Source: an uncultured SAR86 cluster bacterium (GTDB lineage Bacteria; Pseudomonadota; Gammaproteobacteria; Magnimaribacterales; D2472). From it: 64,000 bases of DNA. This document shows positions 8,876 to 17,319 of the stretch, one piece after another. Under the pieces are notes generated by a model, which saw only the letters and a list, made by a program, of their open reading frames with translations, had not been told where the DNA came from and did not search any database. Within the stretch, counting starts at the first letter, position 1, and every line of letters begins with the position of its first letter. The position numbers and the translations under genes were made by a program. Where the stretch lies: contig CALSQM010000003.1 of NCBI GenBank assembly GCA_943788515.1, positions 151,228-215,227 of the forward strand, written 5' to 3'.

Positions 8876-9482
8876 ATCAGACTATTTAATAGCATCATTT
8901 TTTTCATTTTTAATCCACGCAATGATTATCTTATTTCTTATGGATTTTTTTTATTCTGATAAGCAATCAAGACCAGTTCTTACCAAAGCGATAGATGTAA
9001 GTTTAGTATTTAAAGAAGATATTGCTAAGTTAAAAACATCATCGAAACCAAAAAAAATATTGGTTAAAGAAAAGCTAGTTAACAATAAAACAATCTCTGA
9101 AGAGATTGTGGATACCAGCTCCTCCAATGAAATGCTATTAAGCTTAAATGAGTTAATAGATATTGATAAAGCCCAAATCTTATCAAGCGAAGAAAATGAA
9201 ATTAACGAATTTAGTAAAAAGATTATCAATTTAATTGAGTCAGCTTGGCTTAAACCAAAAAATATTCAAGATGGGCTGATATGCGATTTAAGGCTATCAA
9301 TAAATAGAAATGGAAGGATAATGAGTGTTGATCTGATAAAAAGCAGTGGTAATATTCGTTTTGATAATTCAGCACTGAAAGCAGTTTATAGAGTTGAGTC
9401 TTTTAATTTTTATAATAAAATCTCCAGCAACTTGTATACAAATAATTTTAAAAAAATGGTAATTACTTTTAACCCATCATGA
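8865..9482 (+). CDS. tolA: TolA-like protein, short form
   Basis: A 205-residue protein in the tolA position between tolR and tolB. I chose ATG 8865 (11-base overlap with tolR) over the in-frame TTG at 8844. An N-terminal membrane helix (about 8-28) contains SFLIH, matching the Ser-x3-His of TolA helices that contact TolQR. The middle is lysine/serine-rich but only about 80 residues, and the C-terminus (LIESAWLKPKN, LRLSINRNGRIMSVDLIKSSG, FDNSALKAV) is a TonB/TolA C-terminal domain. E. coli TolA has 421 residues, mostly a long Ala/Lys helix that spans the periplasm; that part is nearly gone here. Confidence 0.85.
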   Translation: MEIKSDYLIASFFSFLIHAMIILFLMDFFYSDKQSRPVLTKAIDVSLVFKEDIAKLKTSSKPKKILVKEKLVNNKTISEEIVDTSSSNEMLLSLNELIDIDKAQILSSEENEINEFSKKIINLIESAWLKPKNIQDGLICDLRLSINRNGRIMSVDLIKSSGNIRFDNSALKAVYRVESFNFYNKISSNLYTNNFKKMVITFNPS

Positions 9483-10753
9483 AAAAGATATTTATATTAT
9501 TTTTAATACCTCAATTCATTTTTGCAGAACTTGTTTTAGAAATCACAAAAGGTTCTGATGATCCATTTGTTATTGCTTTGTTAAGTTTCGATGGGAAAAG
9601 AGCTCTAACAGATGAAGTAGATGTCACTATTAATAATGATTTAAAAAGAACAGGAGAATTCAAAATTATAAAAGACGAAAAGCTTTTGTCCTCTCCTAGC
9701 AATGAAGAAGATCTAGACTTTAACGAATTTAAGTTATTGGGTATTGATTATATTGTTATGGGAGCTTTGGAATCTGAAGATAAATTCAATTTATCTGCAT
9801 CTTATGAAATTTATAATGTAATCAGTAAGAAAAAAATAAGAACATCGAAGGTTTTCGGCATACCAAATAAAATTAAACAGTTATCTCATTATATAAGTGA
9901 TGGAATATACGAAGAAATCACTGGAATAAAAGGGGTGGCGTCAACAAAGATTTTATACATTACTGAGATAGTAGAAGAGAAGAAATCTTTATATGAGCTG
10001 ATAGTTGCTGACGCTGATGGAGCAAACGAGCAAGTGTTATTAAAAAGTTACGAGCCTATTATTTCACCTGCCTGGTCTCCGGACTCAAAACAAGTTGCCT
10101 ATGTTTCATTTGAGACTGGTATTGCAAAAGTTTACATACAAGACATAGCGACGGGAAAAAGAAGAGTTGCTATAGAAAATACTAAACAAATAAGCTCTCC
10201 ATCATGGTCTCCAAATGGAAATTTTCTTTCTATGACAATGTACCAAGATGGAAATGCAGAAATATATATTCTTAACTTAAAAAATAATAACCTTACAAGA
10301 TTGACGAATCATTACGCTATAGATACTGAATCATCCTGGTCATCTGATGGTTCCCGTATCATGTTTACTTCAGGAAGATCAGGCTCTCCTCAGCTATATG
10401 AAATAAAGCTAAGAAAATATAATTCTAATCCTGAGCGCATAACTTTTGAAGGAAACTACAATGCAAAAGGGTCTTATCTAAAAAATGGTGATGGAATTAT
10501 ATTTGTTCATAGAGCTGACAATGATTTTAAGATAGCGCTAAAGTACTTTAATGAAAATTTTATAAGACCTTTAACAGAATCTAAATTAGATGAGTCTCCT
10601 AGTATTTCTCCTAACGGGAATGTGATAATCTATGCAGTAACAGAAAATGGTGAAAGTTTGCTCTCAGGCCTTACACTTAGCGGTGCAAAGTTTAGACTTC
10701 CTGCAAAAAAAGGTGAAGTTAGAGAGCCCGCATGGTCTGGTTTTTTAAGATAA
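9479..10753 (+). CDS. tolB: TolB, periplasmic beta-propeller of Tol-Pal
   Basis: A 424-residue periplasmic protein. Signal peptide MKKIFILFLIPQFIFA at the start, then the TolB N-terminal domain and a C-terminal propeller with repeated WSPDG-type blades (AWSPDSKQVAYVS, SWSPNGNFLSMT, SWSSDGSRIMFTS). TolB interacts with Pal in the outer membrane and with TolA. ATGA-type 4-base overlap with tolA. Length is close to E. coli TolB (430). Confidence 0.97.
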   Translation: MKKIFILFLIPQFIFAELVLEITKGSDDPFVIALLSFDGKRALTDEVDVTINNDLKRTGEFKIIKDEKLLSSPSNEEDLDFNEFKLLGIDYIVMGALESEDKFNLSASYEIYNVISKKKIRTSKVFGIPNKIKQLSHYISDGIYEEITGIKGVASTKILYITEIVEEKKSLYELIVADADGANEQVLLKSYEPIISPAWSPDSKQVAYVSFETGIAKVYIQDIATGKRRVAIENTKQISSPSWSPNGNFLSMTMYQDGNAEIYILNLKNNNLTRLTNHYAIDTESSWSSDGSRIMFTSGRSGSPQLYEIKLRKYNSNPERITFEGNYNAKGSYLKNGDGIIFVHRADNDFKIALKYFNENFIRPLTESKLDESPSISPNGNVIIYAVTENGESLLSGLTLSGAKFRLPAKKGEVREPAWSGFLR

Positions 10754-10771
10754 CAAACAGGAGATTTTTTT

Positions 10772-11275
10772 ATGCCATCAATCAATAATAATAAAGTTCA
10801 AAATTTTTTATTTAGTTTTTCATTTATGATTCTTCTATCATCATGTTCAAGCATGAATGTAACTGAAGAAAGAGTCTATGAAGGAGGAATTAAAACAGTT
10901 GAGGTATCAGTAGCTGAGGTTGATGAACTGGATTATGAAACAAAAGCAATTTTTGCTAATGCAACTGTATTCTTTGAATTTGATAGCTATAACTTAACAT
11001 CCAAATCAATTCAAACTTTAAAAAGTGTTGTTTCCGTTATGAATCAAAATAAAAATATTAAAATAACCCTAGCAGGGCATGCAGATGAGAGAGGTACAAG
11101 AGAATATAATCTTGCTCTTGGTCAAAGGAGAGCAGAATCAGTTAAAGACTACTTCATTTTAAATGGGATTAATTCTTCAAAAGTTTCTGTTAAAAGTTAT
11201 GGAGAGGAGAGACCTGTTGCTTCAGGTAATGACGAAATGAGCTATTCAAAAAATAGGAGAGTTGAAATCAACTAA
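10772..11275 (+). CDS. pal: Pal, peptidoglycan-associated lipoprotein
   Basis: A 167-residue outer-membrane lipoprotein. The lipobox is ILLSSC with the modified Cys at about 25 after a hydrophobic signal. The OmpA-like peptidoglycan-binding domain occupies about 70-167, with FFEFDSYNL, ITLAGHADERGTREYNLALGQRRA and SYGEERP as the conserved parts. It tethers the outer membrane to the cell wall and is the target of TolB/TolA. An AGGAG-type ribosome site (CAGGAG, 10758 region) precedes the ATG. Confidence 0.97.
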   Translation: MPSINNNKVQNFLFSFSFMILLSSCSSMNVTEERVYEGGIKTVEVSVAEVDELDYETKAIFANATVFFEFDSYNLTSKSIQTLKSVVSVMNQNKNIKITLAGHADERGTREYNLALGQRRAESVKDYFILNGINSSKVSVKSYGEERPVASGNDEMSYSKNRRVEIN

Positions 11276-11277
11276 AG

Positions 11278-11928
11278 ATGAAAGAGTTTTCTTTTACATC
11301 TTTATTATTTCTTACAGTAATATTTTCTTCTTCTTTAGCCAATGCTGATGACAATGAAACATTGCAGGCAGATATTTTATTTCTTAAAATTCAAGAGCTT
11401 GAAGTTGAAATCGCTGATTTAAGAAATAAAGTTGAGTCACAAAGTCATCTTATTAAAAAGCTTATAGCCGAATCAGTAAAAGATGAAGAGGCAGAACAGC
11501 CTAATGAGCTATCAATATCTGGTGATTTTAGGTTTAAGGGTATGGAAGACATAAAGAGCAAAGAAGATGTTTTTAAGGGAGCCGTCAGCGCTCTTGAAGA
11601 TCAAGACCTAGATACAGCTTTTAACTTATTTACTTATTTCATAGAAAATTTTAATGATAATGAAAAAAACGCTATCTCATATTTTTGGCTGGGAGAAATT
11701 TCTATCATAAAAAATAATTTAGATGCCTCTAATGATTTCTTTATGGAACTCATTTTATCCTACCCGTCACATTACAGAGTTCCCCTGGCACATAAGAAAA
11801 TAGGGGACATATATATGAAAAAAAATGAGCTAATTAGAGCTAAAGAGAAATATAATTTTGTTGTGAGAGAATACCCAAAAGATACTGCATCATCTTTGGC
11901 CTTGCAGTTATTGAAAAATATGGAATAA
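11278..11928 (+). CDS. cpoB: CpoB (YbgF), periplasmic cell-division coordinator
   Basis: A 216-residue periplasmic protein: signal peptide about 1-24 ending ANA, an N-terminal coiled coil (about 28-65, LKIQELEVEIADLRNKVES) and TPR repeats from about 95 (YFWLGEISIIKN, AHKKIGDIYMKKNELIRAKEKY). In E. coli CpoB links the Tol machine to PBP1B. It follows pal by 2 bases and ends the tol-pal operon, with tRNA-Lys downstream, as in E. coli. The protein is shorter than the E. coli homologue (263). Confidence 0.9.
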   Translation: MKEFSFTSLLFLTVIFSSSLANADDNETLQADILFLKIQELEVEIADLRNKVESQSHLIKKLIAESVKDEEAEQPNELSISGDFRFKGMEDIKSKEDVFKGAVSALEDQDLDTAFNLFTYFIENFNDNEKNAISYFWLGEISIIKNNLDASNDFFMELILSYPSHYRVPLAHKKIGDIYMKKNELIRAKEKYNFVVREYPKDTASSLALQLLKNME

Positions 11929-11955
11929 TCACACTTTTTTATTATGCATAACCAT

Positions 11956-12031
11956 GGGTCGCTAGCTCAGCTGGTAGAGCAGTTGGCTTTTAACCAATTG
12001 GTCACAGGTTCGAATCCTGTGCGACCCACCA
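11956..12031 (+). tRNA. tRNA-Lys(UUU)
   Basis: Full 76-base cloverleaf with encoded CCA. Acceptor arms GGGTCGC (11956-11962) and GCGACCC (12021-12027) pair perfectly, the discriminator is A and CCA ends at 12031. The anticodon loop CTTTTAA gives TTT (UUU), hence lysine; the T-arm is CAGGTTCGAATCCTG. A lysine tRNA follows cpoB in E. coli too, so this is conserved context. Confidence 0.98.
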
Positions 12032-12056
12032 CTCTTACAGGCATAATATTTTTTTT

Positions 12057-13292
12057 ATGAAAATCAAAGACACAATTCTAACCAGCTTTTTATTTTTCTT
12101 AGTTCTTTCTTCATGGTATGTTTTAAGAGCGGTGAGGAATGAAATGGCTGTTGAAAATTATGGCCAAGACTTCTTATTGATACTCTTGTCTATAACAGCG
12201 TTAACTATGCTTGTTATAAACCCTTTATATTCATGGATAGCTTCAAGATCAAATTTTAAAAAAATTATAGTTTACTGCTATTCCTTTTTAATATTAAATC
12301 TATTCCTTTTCATAATCTACTCTAGGTCTTTAGGCGATGAGGATATTGTGCAGGCAGTATGGCTGGGTAGAGTTTTCTATATCTGGTGTAATATATATTC
12401 TTTTTTTGTTGTCTCTATATTTTGGGTTTTAGTAATTAATGTATTTAGAGATATAAAATCTAGAAAATTATATGGTTTTATAATGGCAGGTGGCTCATTG
12501 GGAGCAATTTTTGGGTCAGAAATATCTGTAAGGCTTTCTCAATCATTTACTAATTATGGTTTAGAGCTATTTGCAGCAGCATCATCCTACTTATTATTTT
12601 TAGCTATATTGGTAGCTAATTACATTGTAAATTCAAACAAGTCTTCAAACCTTACCAAGGAAGTTGGCGGACAATGGTCAGATGCACTTTCTAATATTCT
12701 TTCTGTAAAGGAAGTTAGATCGATTGCAATTTATTCATGGCTCTTTACTGCCTTAATGACCGTTCAGTGGATAAGTGCAATACCTATAATTGAATCATAC
12801 TCAGAATTATCACCGGATAGGATTGAACTTTTTGCAAGAATTGAACAGCTTGTTTCACCATTAACTTTATTAACACAATTGTTTCTAACATATATTGTTA
12901 TTTCAGTATTAGGCATCAGGATAATCTTGCTTACTTATGGATTGCTATTTGTGGTCGTCTTTTTACTCTATGGCTTAATGCCATCTGTTGCGGCTGTTGT
13001 TTTTGCTCAATCCTTACTTAGAGTATTTGAGTATGCTTTTAATAAACCATCAAGAGAAATTATTTATAGTCAGCTAGAAAGAACAGATAGATATAAATCT
13101 TCTGTATTTATTGATACTTTTATGACTAGGTTTGGTGATTTAACAGGTAGTATCTTTATGGGAATTGGAAAGATAGCTTCAATTGGCGTTAGTGTTATGC
13201 CTTTAGTGGCAATTCCTTTAGCAGGTTTATTGTCGTTAGCTGGATTAAAAATTGCTAACAATGAAAAATTTAAAGATTCCGAGAAGCGTTAA
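12057..13292 (+). CDS. MFS-like transporter related to ATP/ADP (NTT) translocases
   Basis: A 411-residue, strongly hydrophobic protein with about 11-12 membrane helices. The first helices (SSWYVLRAVRNEMAVENYG, then LTMLVINPLYSWIASRSN) follow the pattern of NTT/Npt family nucleotide transporters and their free-living relatives, where YxxLRxxRD opens helix 1. Free-living members are of unknown substrate, so nucleotide exchange is not claimed. A conserved-looking loop is IIYSQLERTDRYKSSVFIDTFMTRFGD (about 340-367). It overlaps the converging protease gene by 23 bases at the 3' ends. No operon partner. Confidence 0.6.
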   Translation: MKIKDTILTSFLFFLVLSSWYVLRAVRNEMAVENYGQDFLLILLSITALTMLVINPLYSWIASRSNFKKIIVYCYSFLILNLFLFIIYSRSLGDEDIVQAVWLGRVFYIWCNIYSFFVVSIFWVLVINVFRDIKSRKLYGFIMAGGSLGAIFGSEISVRLSQSFTNYGLELFAAASSYLLFLAILVANYIVNSNKSSNLTKEVGGQWSDALSNILSVKEVRSIAIYSWLFTALMTVQWISAIPIIESYSELSPDRIELFARIEQLVSPLTLLTQLFLTYIVISVLGIRIILLTYGLLFVVVFLLYGLMPSVAAVVFAQSLLRVFEYAFNKPSREIIYSQLERTDRYKSSVFIDTFMTRFGDLTGSIFMGIGKIASIGVSVMPLVAIPLAGLLSLAGLKIANNEKFKDSEKR

Positions 13293-14706
13293 TATTTTCT
13301 TTAATTAAAACTATTTTTGTAAGTATACTTTCTGAAATTTGAAAATTATTTTTGGTAAGCTTTAATGCAAATTCTAGTTGATTTAAAGCCTCCTCATCTC
13401 TTCCAAGTAAAAGAAGATATTCAGCTCTACTTTGATGATAGCCAATAATATTTTTACTTGCTCTTTGGATTTCTGATAGCAATAACCATAAGTCTGGGTT
13501 GGAGTTTCTTCTTAAAATTTGATCTCGAATAATTTCTTCAGAATTAAAGTACTCACCCATTTCAAGAAGAAGTTTCGATTTTGTTACCGATAGCGGAAAA
13601 TTCTTTGGTGATATTTCTAAAAATTTATTTGCTAGAAGTAGGGCATCGTCATATTTTTTTGCATCTTTTAAAATTTCAACCTTTGTTGTATTGATAAATA
13701 AATTTTTTGGATACTTTCTTGCTAGGATATTAATTTGTTGAATGCTTTGTTTAAAGTTTCCAGAATTTTTATTAGCCAAAGAAAGCCCGTAGAGATTTGC
13801 ATCAGAGGGGTTTTCATTCTGAAGAGAAGTAAAAAATCTTAATGCATTGGCTGGTATTTTTTCATAATAAATTTTTAATCTAGACTTGATTAAAGAGTAC
13901 TCTAGAGAATCTTTTTTCGTACCTATATCCGATAGGTTTTCAGCTGCGTTAAACGCATCATTAATCCTAGAAGTTGATAAAGGGTGAGTTAATAAGAATT
14001 CAGGTGGGATATCGCCTGAAAGTCTTCTTAGATCATTCATGTTTTCAAACATTTCACCCATAGACTTTGGGTTATATCCAGCTTTAATTAAATTTGTAAA
14101 ACCGACTCTGTCAGCTTCTCTTTCAAACAACCTGCTATATCTTAAACTCTCACTCTGCATTATTGCAGGAGCTACAGCAATTGCTTCAGGATTGCTGCTT
14201 AGAATTGCAACCGCTATTGATGAAACCAGCAATAACGCTGAGGCTAGATTGGAATCCTGAGACTTTAAGACATTTCTTGCAAAGTGCCTTTGGCTCAAAT
14301 GAGCTAGTTCATGAGATAAAACCGAAGCGAATTGCCCTTCATTATCTGCATTTAAAAACAAGCCACCATTCACTCCAATGATGCCTCCTGGAGCTGCAAA
14401 AGCATTCAAGCTGCTATCATCAATTAAAATAATATTAAAATATCTATCTTGAACTTGGCTATACTCCGAGAGTCTATATATTAATAGTTCTGTATATTCA
14501 TAGATTAAAGGGTCAGAAATGGTCTTTGCTTGGGCATATATCTGTTTAAGGAACTCATTCCCAATTGCCTTTTCTTGATCAGAGGATACAGCACCAGAGA
14601 CTCTATCTCCAAGCTCAGGAAGAGCGATATCTTTTTTCTCAAACCCTTGCCCTTGTATTGAAAAACAAAGAAAAAAAAGAATAGATAATTTAAGTAGTTT
14701 AACCAT
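13270..14706 (-). CDS. BepA-like periplasmic M48 metalloprotease with TPR repeats
   Basis: A 478-residue protease from the chosen start at 14706; a longer reading from 14748 adds 14 residues in front of an otherwise normal signal peptide (MVKLLKLSILFFLCFSIQG), so it was not preferred. The M48 zinc motif HELAH is at about 132-136, with the third ligand in FEREADRVGF, and LNAFAAPGG upstream as in BepA/YfgC. The C-terminal half is TPR-like (KYPKNLFINTTKVEIL, PKNFPLSVTKSKLLLEMGEY). BepA degrades stalled outer-membrane proteins at the BAM complex. Converges on the transporter gene. Confidence 0.88.
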   Translation of the reverse strand: MVKLLKLSILFFLCFSIQGQGFEKKDIALPELGDRVSGAVSSDQEKAIGNEFLKQIYAQAKTISDPLIYEYTELLIYRLSEYSQVQDRYFNIILIDDSSLNAFAAPGGIIGVNGGLFLNADNEGQFASVLSHELAHLSQRHFARNVLKSQDSNLASALLLVSSIAVAILSSNPEAIAVAPAIMQSESLRYSRLFEREADRVGFTNLIKAGYNPKSMGEMFENMNDLRRLSGDIPPEFLLTHPLSTSRINDAFNAAENLSDIGTKKDSLEYSLIKSRLKIYYEKIPANALRFFTSLQNENPSDANLYGLSLANKNSGNFKQSIQQINILARKYPKNLFINTTKVEILKDAKKYDDALLLANKFLEISPKNFPLSVTKSKLLLEMGEYFNSEEIIRDQILRRNSNPDLWLLLSEIQRASKNIIGYHQSRAEYLLLLGRDEEALNQLEFALKLTKNNFQISESILTKIVLIKENINASRNL

Positions 14707-14854
14707 TTTATAAAATTTATTTTCTTGATTTGAACATAAAACTAACATAAATAATGTTTTTAGATTAATATATATTTAGTCAATATTAAGTAATTACTTT
14801 CTATTTGACCATATTATGACCGACATAGTTCATTTGCTAACTTAAAAAAAATAT

Positions 14855-15901
14855 ATGTTTGAACAAATCAATTCTGTTTTAAAAAAAATTTTTAGAAACG
14901 AAGAAACAATAATTTTCTCTTTCACCATTATTGGTGTTTTTTTACTGATGACTTTTTTTGGCTCTGTACTAACACCATTTTTGATAAGTATTGTAGTTGC
15001 ATACTTGCTTGTAGGTCTTCAAAAAAAGATAGAATCATGGAATGTGAGCACTCGAATGGCGCTTGTTATTACCTTTGCAATATTTATCATTACCGTTGCT
15101 GCTATATTAATATGGCTTTTGCCAATCTTATACATTCAACTTCAAGCCTTTGTCTCAGACGTACCAGGCTTATTCAATAGTTTCTTAGAATTTGTATCTA
15201 CCTTGCCTGCTAAGTTTCCAGATTTAGTATCATCAGATCAGATTAGTATCTTTTTTCAAGCTGTTAGTTCTGAGCTTACATCGGTAACCCAGAATCTTGT
15301 TAAATCTTCTATTGCCGGAATACAAAGCACAATAACAATATTGCTATATGTAATTTTATTTCCAATACTTGTTTTCTTCTTTTTATTTGATAGAAAAAAT
15401 ATCCTTGAAGGATTATCAAAAATAATACCAGGTAAGAGGGAAATGTTTTCTAGTATTTGGTCAGAAATGGATATACAGCTTAGTAACTATGTTAGAGGGA
15501 AAACCACTGAAATATTAATTGTTGGTGTTTGCGCAGCAGTAATTTTCTCTTTAGTTGGCTTGGAGTATGCTGCATTACTTTCAGTCCTTGTGGGACTATC
15601 AGTATTAATACCTTACATAGGAGCTTTTTTGGTTACTATTCCTGTTATTGTTATTGGCCTGCTTCAATTTGGCTTTGAAAGCGAATTTTATATTCTTATA
15701 ACTCTCTATATGTTACTACAAATACTTGATGGTAATTTGTTGTCGCCAATAATTTTTTCAGACGCGGTAAAACTCCACCCTGTTATAATCATGCTCGCCG
15801 TTTTTATCTTTGGTAATATGTTTGGTTTTTGGGGCGTATTTTTTGCAATTCCAATGGCTACATTTATTAAAGCCGTTTGGAACGCTTGGCCTTCATCCTA
15901 A
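14855..15901 (+). CDS. AI-2E family permease (PerM/YdiK-like)
   Basis: A 348-residue membrane protein of the AI-2E transporter family. Hydrophobic spans lie at about 20-47, 62-85, 150-170 and 215-330. Family signatures include FFFLFDRKNILEGLSKIIPGKR (about 175-196) and IPYIGAFLVTIPV and GNLLSPIIFSDAVKLHPVIIML near the C-terminus. Real substrates of most members are unknown; PerM-like proteins have been linked to cell-division or Na+/H+ transport. In other genomes perM stands next to bepA and bcp, which is the order here as well. Overlaps bcp by 9 bases at converging ends. Confidence 0.88.
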   Translation: MFEQINSVLKKIFRNEETIIFSFTIIGVFLLMTFFGSVLTPFLISIVVAYLLVGLQKKIESWNVSTRMALVITFAIFIITVAAILIWLLPILYIQLQAFVSDVPGLFNSFLEFVSTLPAKFPDLVSSDQISIFFQAVSSELTSVTQNLVKSSIAGIQSTITILLYVILFPILVFFFLFDRKNILEGLSKIIPGKREMFSSIWSEMDIQLSNYVRGKTTEILIVGVCAAVIFSLVGLEYAALLSVLVGLSVLIPYIGAFLVTIPVIVIGLLQFGFESEFYILITLYMLLQILDGNLLSPIIFSDAVKLHPVIIMLAVFIFGNMFGFWGVFFAIPMATFIKAVWNAWPSS

Positions 15902-16363
15902 ATCTTTAATAGTATTAAGCACTTCATTGACATGTCCTGTTACTTTCACTGAACGCCATTCTTTAATAATTTTTCCATCCACGCCAACTATAAAAGTGCT
16001 TCTATCAATTCCAATATATTGCCTTCCATACATTGATTTAAGCTTCATTACATCAAATGCCTTGCAAACTTTTTCATCTGGATCTGATAAAAGCTCGAAT
16101 GGAAAATCTTGCTTTAATTTAAAGTTTTCATGAGATTTAATACTTTCTCGAGAAACTCCTAAAATTTCAGTATTCAACTTTTTGAAGGCTCTAAAATTAT
16201 CTCTAAAATTTTGACCTTCAGTTGTACACCCTGGAGTGCTATCTTTTGGATAAAAATATATTACTAGAATTTTTCCCAAAAAATCCTTATTGGATAATTT
16301 TAAATTGCTAGTACATTCGGCGTTGAAGTTTGGGCATTTTTTGCCTTCAAGTTTTTTAGTCAT
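15893..16363 (-). CDS. bcp: Peroxiredoxin of the Bcp/PrxQ family
   Basis: A 156-residue thiol peroxidase that reduces hydroperoxides with thioredoxin. The peroxidatic motif YPKDSTPGCTTEGQNFRD gives Cys46. In E. coli Bcp the resolving Cys stands five residues later; here that position is Gln51, so the enzyme is either of the 1-Cys type or uses another Cys (Cys100 in DEKVCKAF is a candidate). Divergent from dapA with 65 bases between. Next to an AI-2E permease, a common arrangement. Confidence 0.93.
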   Translation of the reverse strand: MTKKLEGKKCPNFNAECTSNLKLSNKDFLGKILVIYFYPKDSTPGCTTEGQNFRDNFRAFKKLNTEILGVSRESIKSHENFKLKQDFPFELLSDPDEKVCKAFDVMKLKSMYGRQYIGIDRSTFIVGVDGKIIKEWRSVKVTGHVNEVLNTIKDLG

Positions 16364-16428
16364 CTTTTTCCTTATAAATTTTTAATAAAAGTAGTGTATA
16401 GTCCTATTTTTTACCGAATTTTTTTTTC

Positions 16429-17319
16429 ATGCAAGTATTACAAGGAAGTTTAGTAGCTTTAGTGACCCCAATGTTGCCTAATGGTGATGTTGACTACTCT
16501 TGTTTAAAAAATTTAATTGATTGGCACATAGACCAAGGAACAGATGGAATAGTTTCAGTTGGAACTACTGGAGAGTCAGCTACATTGAATGTTAAAGAGC
16601 ATTTAGACGTAATAGCTTTCACTATAAATCATACTAACAAAAGAATTCCAGTCATAGCAGGCACAGGAGCAAATTCAACAAGGGAAGCTATTGATTTAAC
16701 AAAAGAATCAAAACGCCTTGGAGCCGATTATGCTCTCATCGTTACCCCTTATTACAATAAACCAAATCAAAATGGTTTAATTGCTCATTATTCTGCAATA
16801 GCTGATGCGGTTGATATAGATCAAATTTTATACAATGTTCCATCTAGAACTGCTTGTGATTTATTACCTTCCTCTGTATCTGTTCTATCAAAGCATGAAA
16901 ATATCATCGGTATCAAGGAAGCCGTTGATGATGAGTCGAGAATAAAAAAATTAGTTCAAATATCTAAAAATGCAGATAGTAATTTTTCAGTTTTCTCTGG
17001 AGATGATTTAACATTTATGGATTCAATGCTATTAGGAACACATGGAGTGATATCTGTTTCTGCAAATGTCAGTCCAAAATCTCATTCTGAAATTTGTTCC
17101 GCAGTTAAAAATGGTGATTATGAAAAGGCAAAAATCTTAAATGAGCACAACCTAAACTTATATCGTTTATTGTTTGTTGAATCAAATCCAATACCTGTGA
17201 AATGGGTTTTATATAAAATGAATTTAATTAAGAATGCAATTAGACTCCCTCTTATGGAATTAGATGTAACTTTTCATGAAGAAATACTGTCAGAGATGAT
17301 AAAATTAAAATTATTATGA
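16429..17319 (+). CDS. dapA: 4-hydroxy-tetrahydrodipicolinate synthase
   Basis: A 296-residue class I aldolase for the first committed step of diaminopimelate/lysine synthesis: pyruvate plus aspartate semialdehyde. GTTGESATL (about 44-52), the Tyr of YNVPSRT (about 135) and the Schiff-base Lys163 in IGIKEAVDD are all present. Start ATG follows a T-rich stretch without a clear ribosome site. It overlaps bamC by 4 bases, and dapA-bamC-purC is a conserved gammaproteobacterial order. Confidence 0.97.
   Translation: MQVLQGSLVALVTPMLPNGDVDYSCLKNLIDWHIDQGTDGIVSVGTTGESATLNVKEHLDVIAFTINHTNKRIPVIAGTGANSTREAIDLTKESKRLGADYALIVTPYYNKPNQNGLIAHYSAIADAVDIDQILYNVPSRTACDLLPSSVSVLSKHENIIGIKEAVDDESRIKKLVQISKNADSNFSVFSGDDLTFMDSMLLGTHGVISVSANVSPKSHSEICSAVKNGDYEKAKILNEHNLNLYRLLFVESNPIPVKWVLYKMNLIKNAIRLPLMELDVTFHEEILSEMIKLKLL

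Noticed and set aside
11956..12031. tRNA-Lys as integration site of a mobile island
   Set aside because: No integrase, no repeated 3' tRNA end downstream, and the cpoB-tRNA-Lys order is ancestral.
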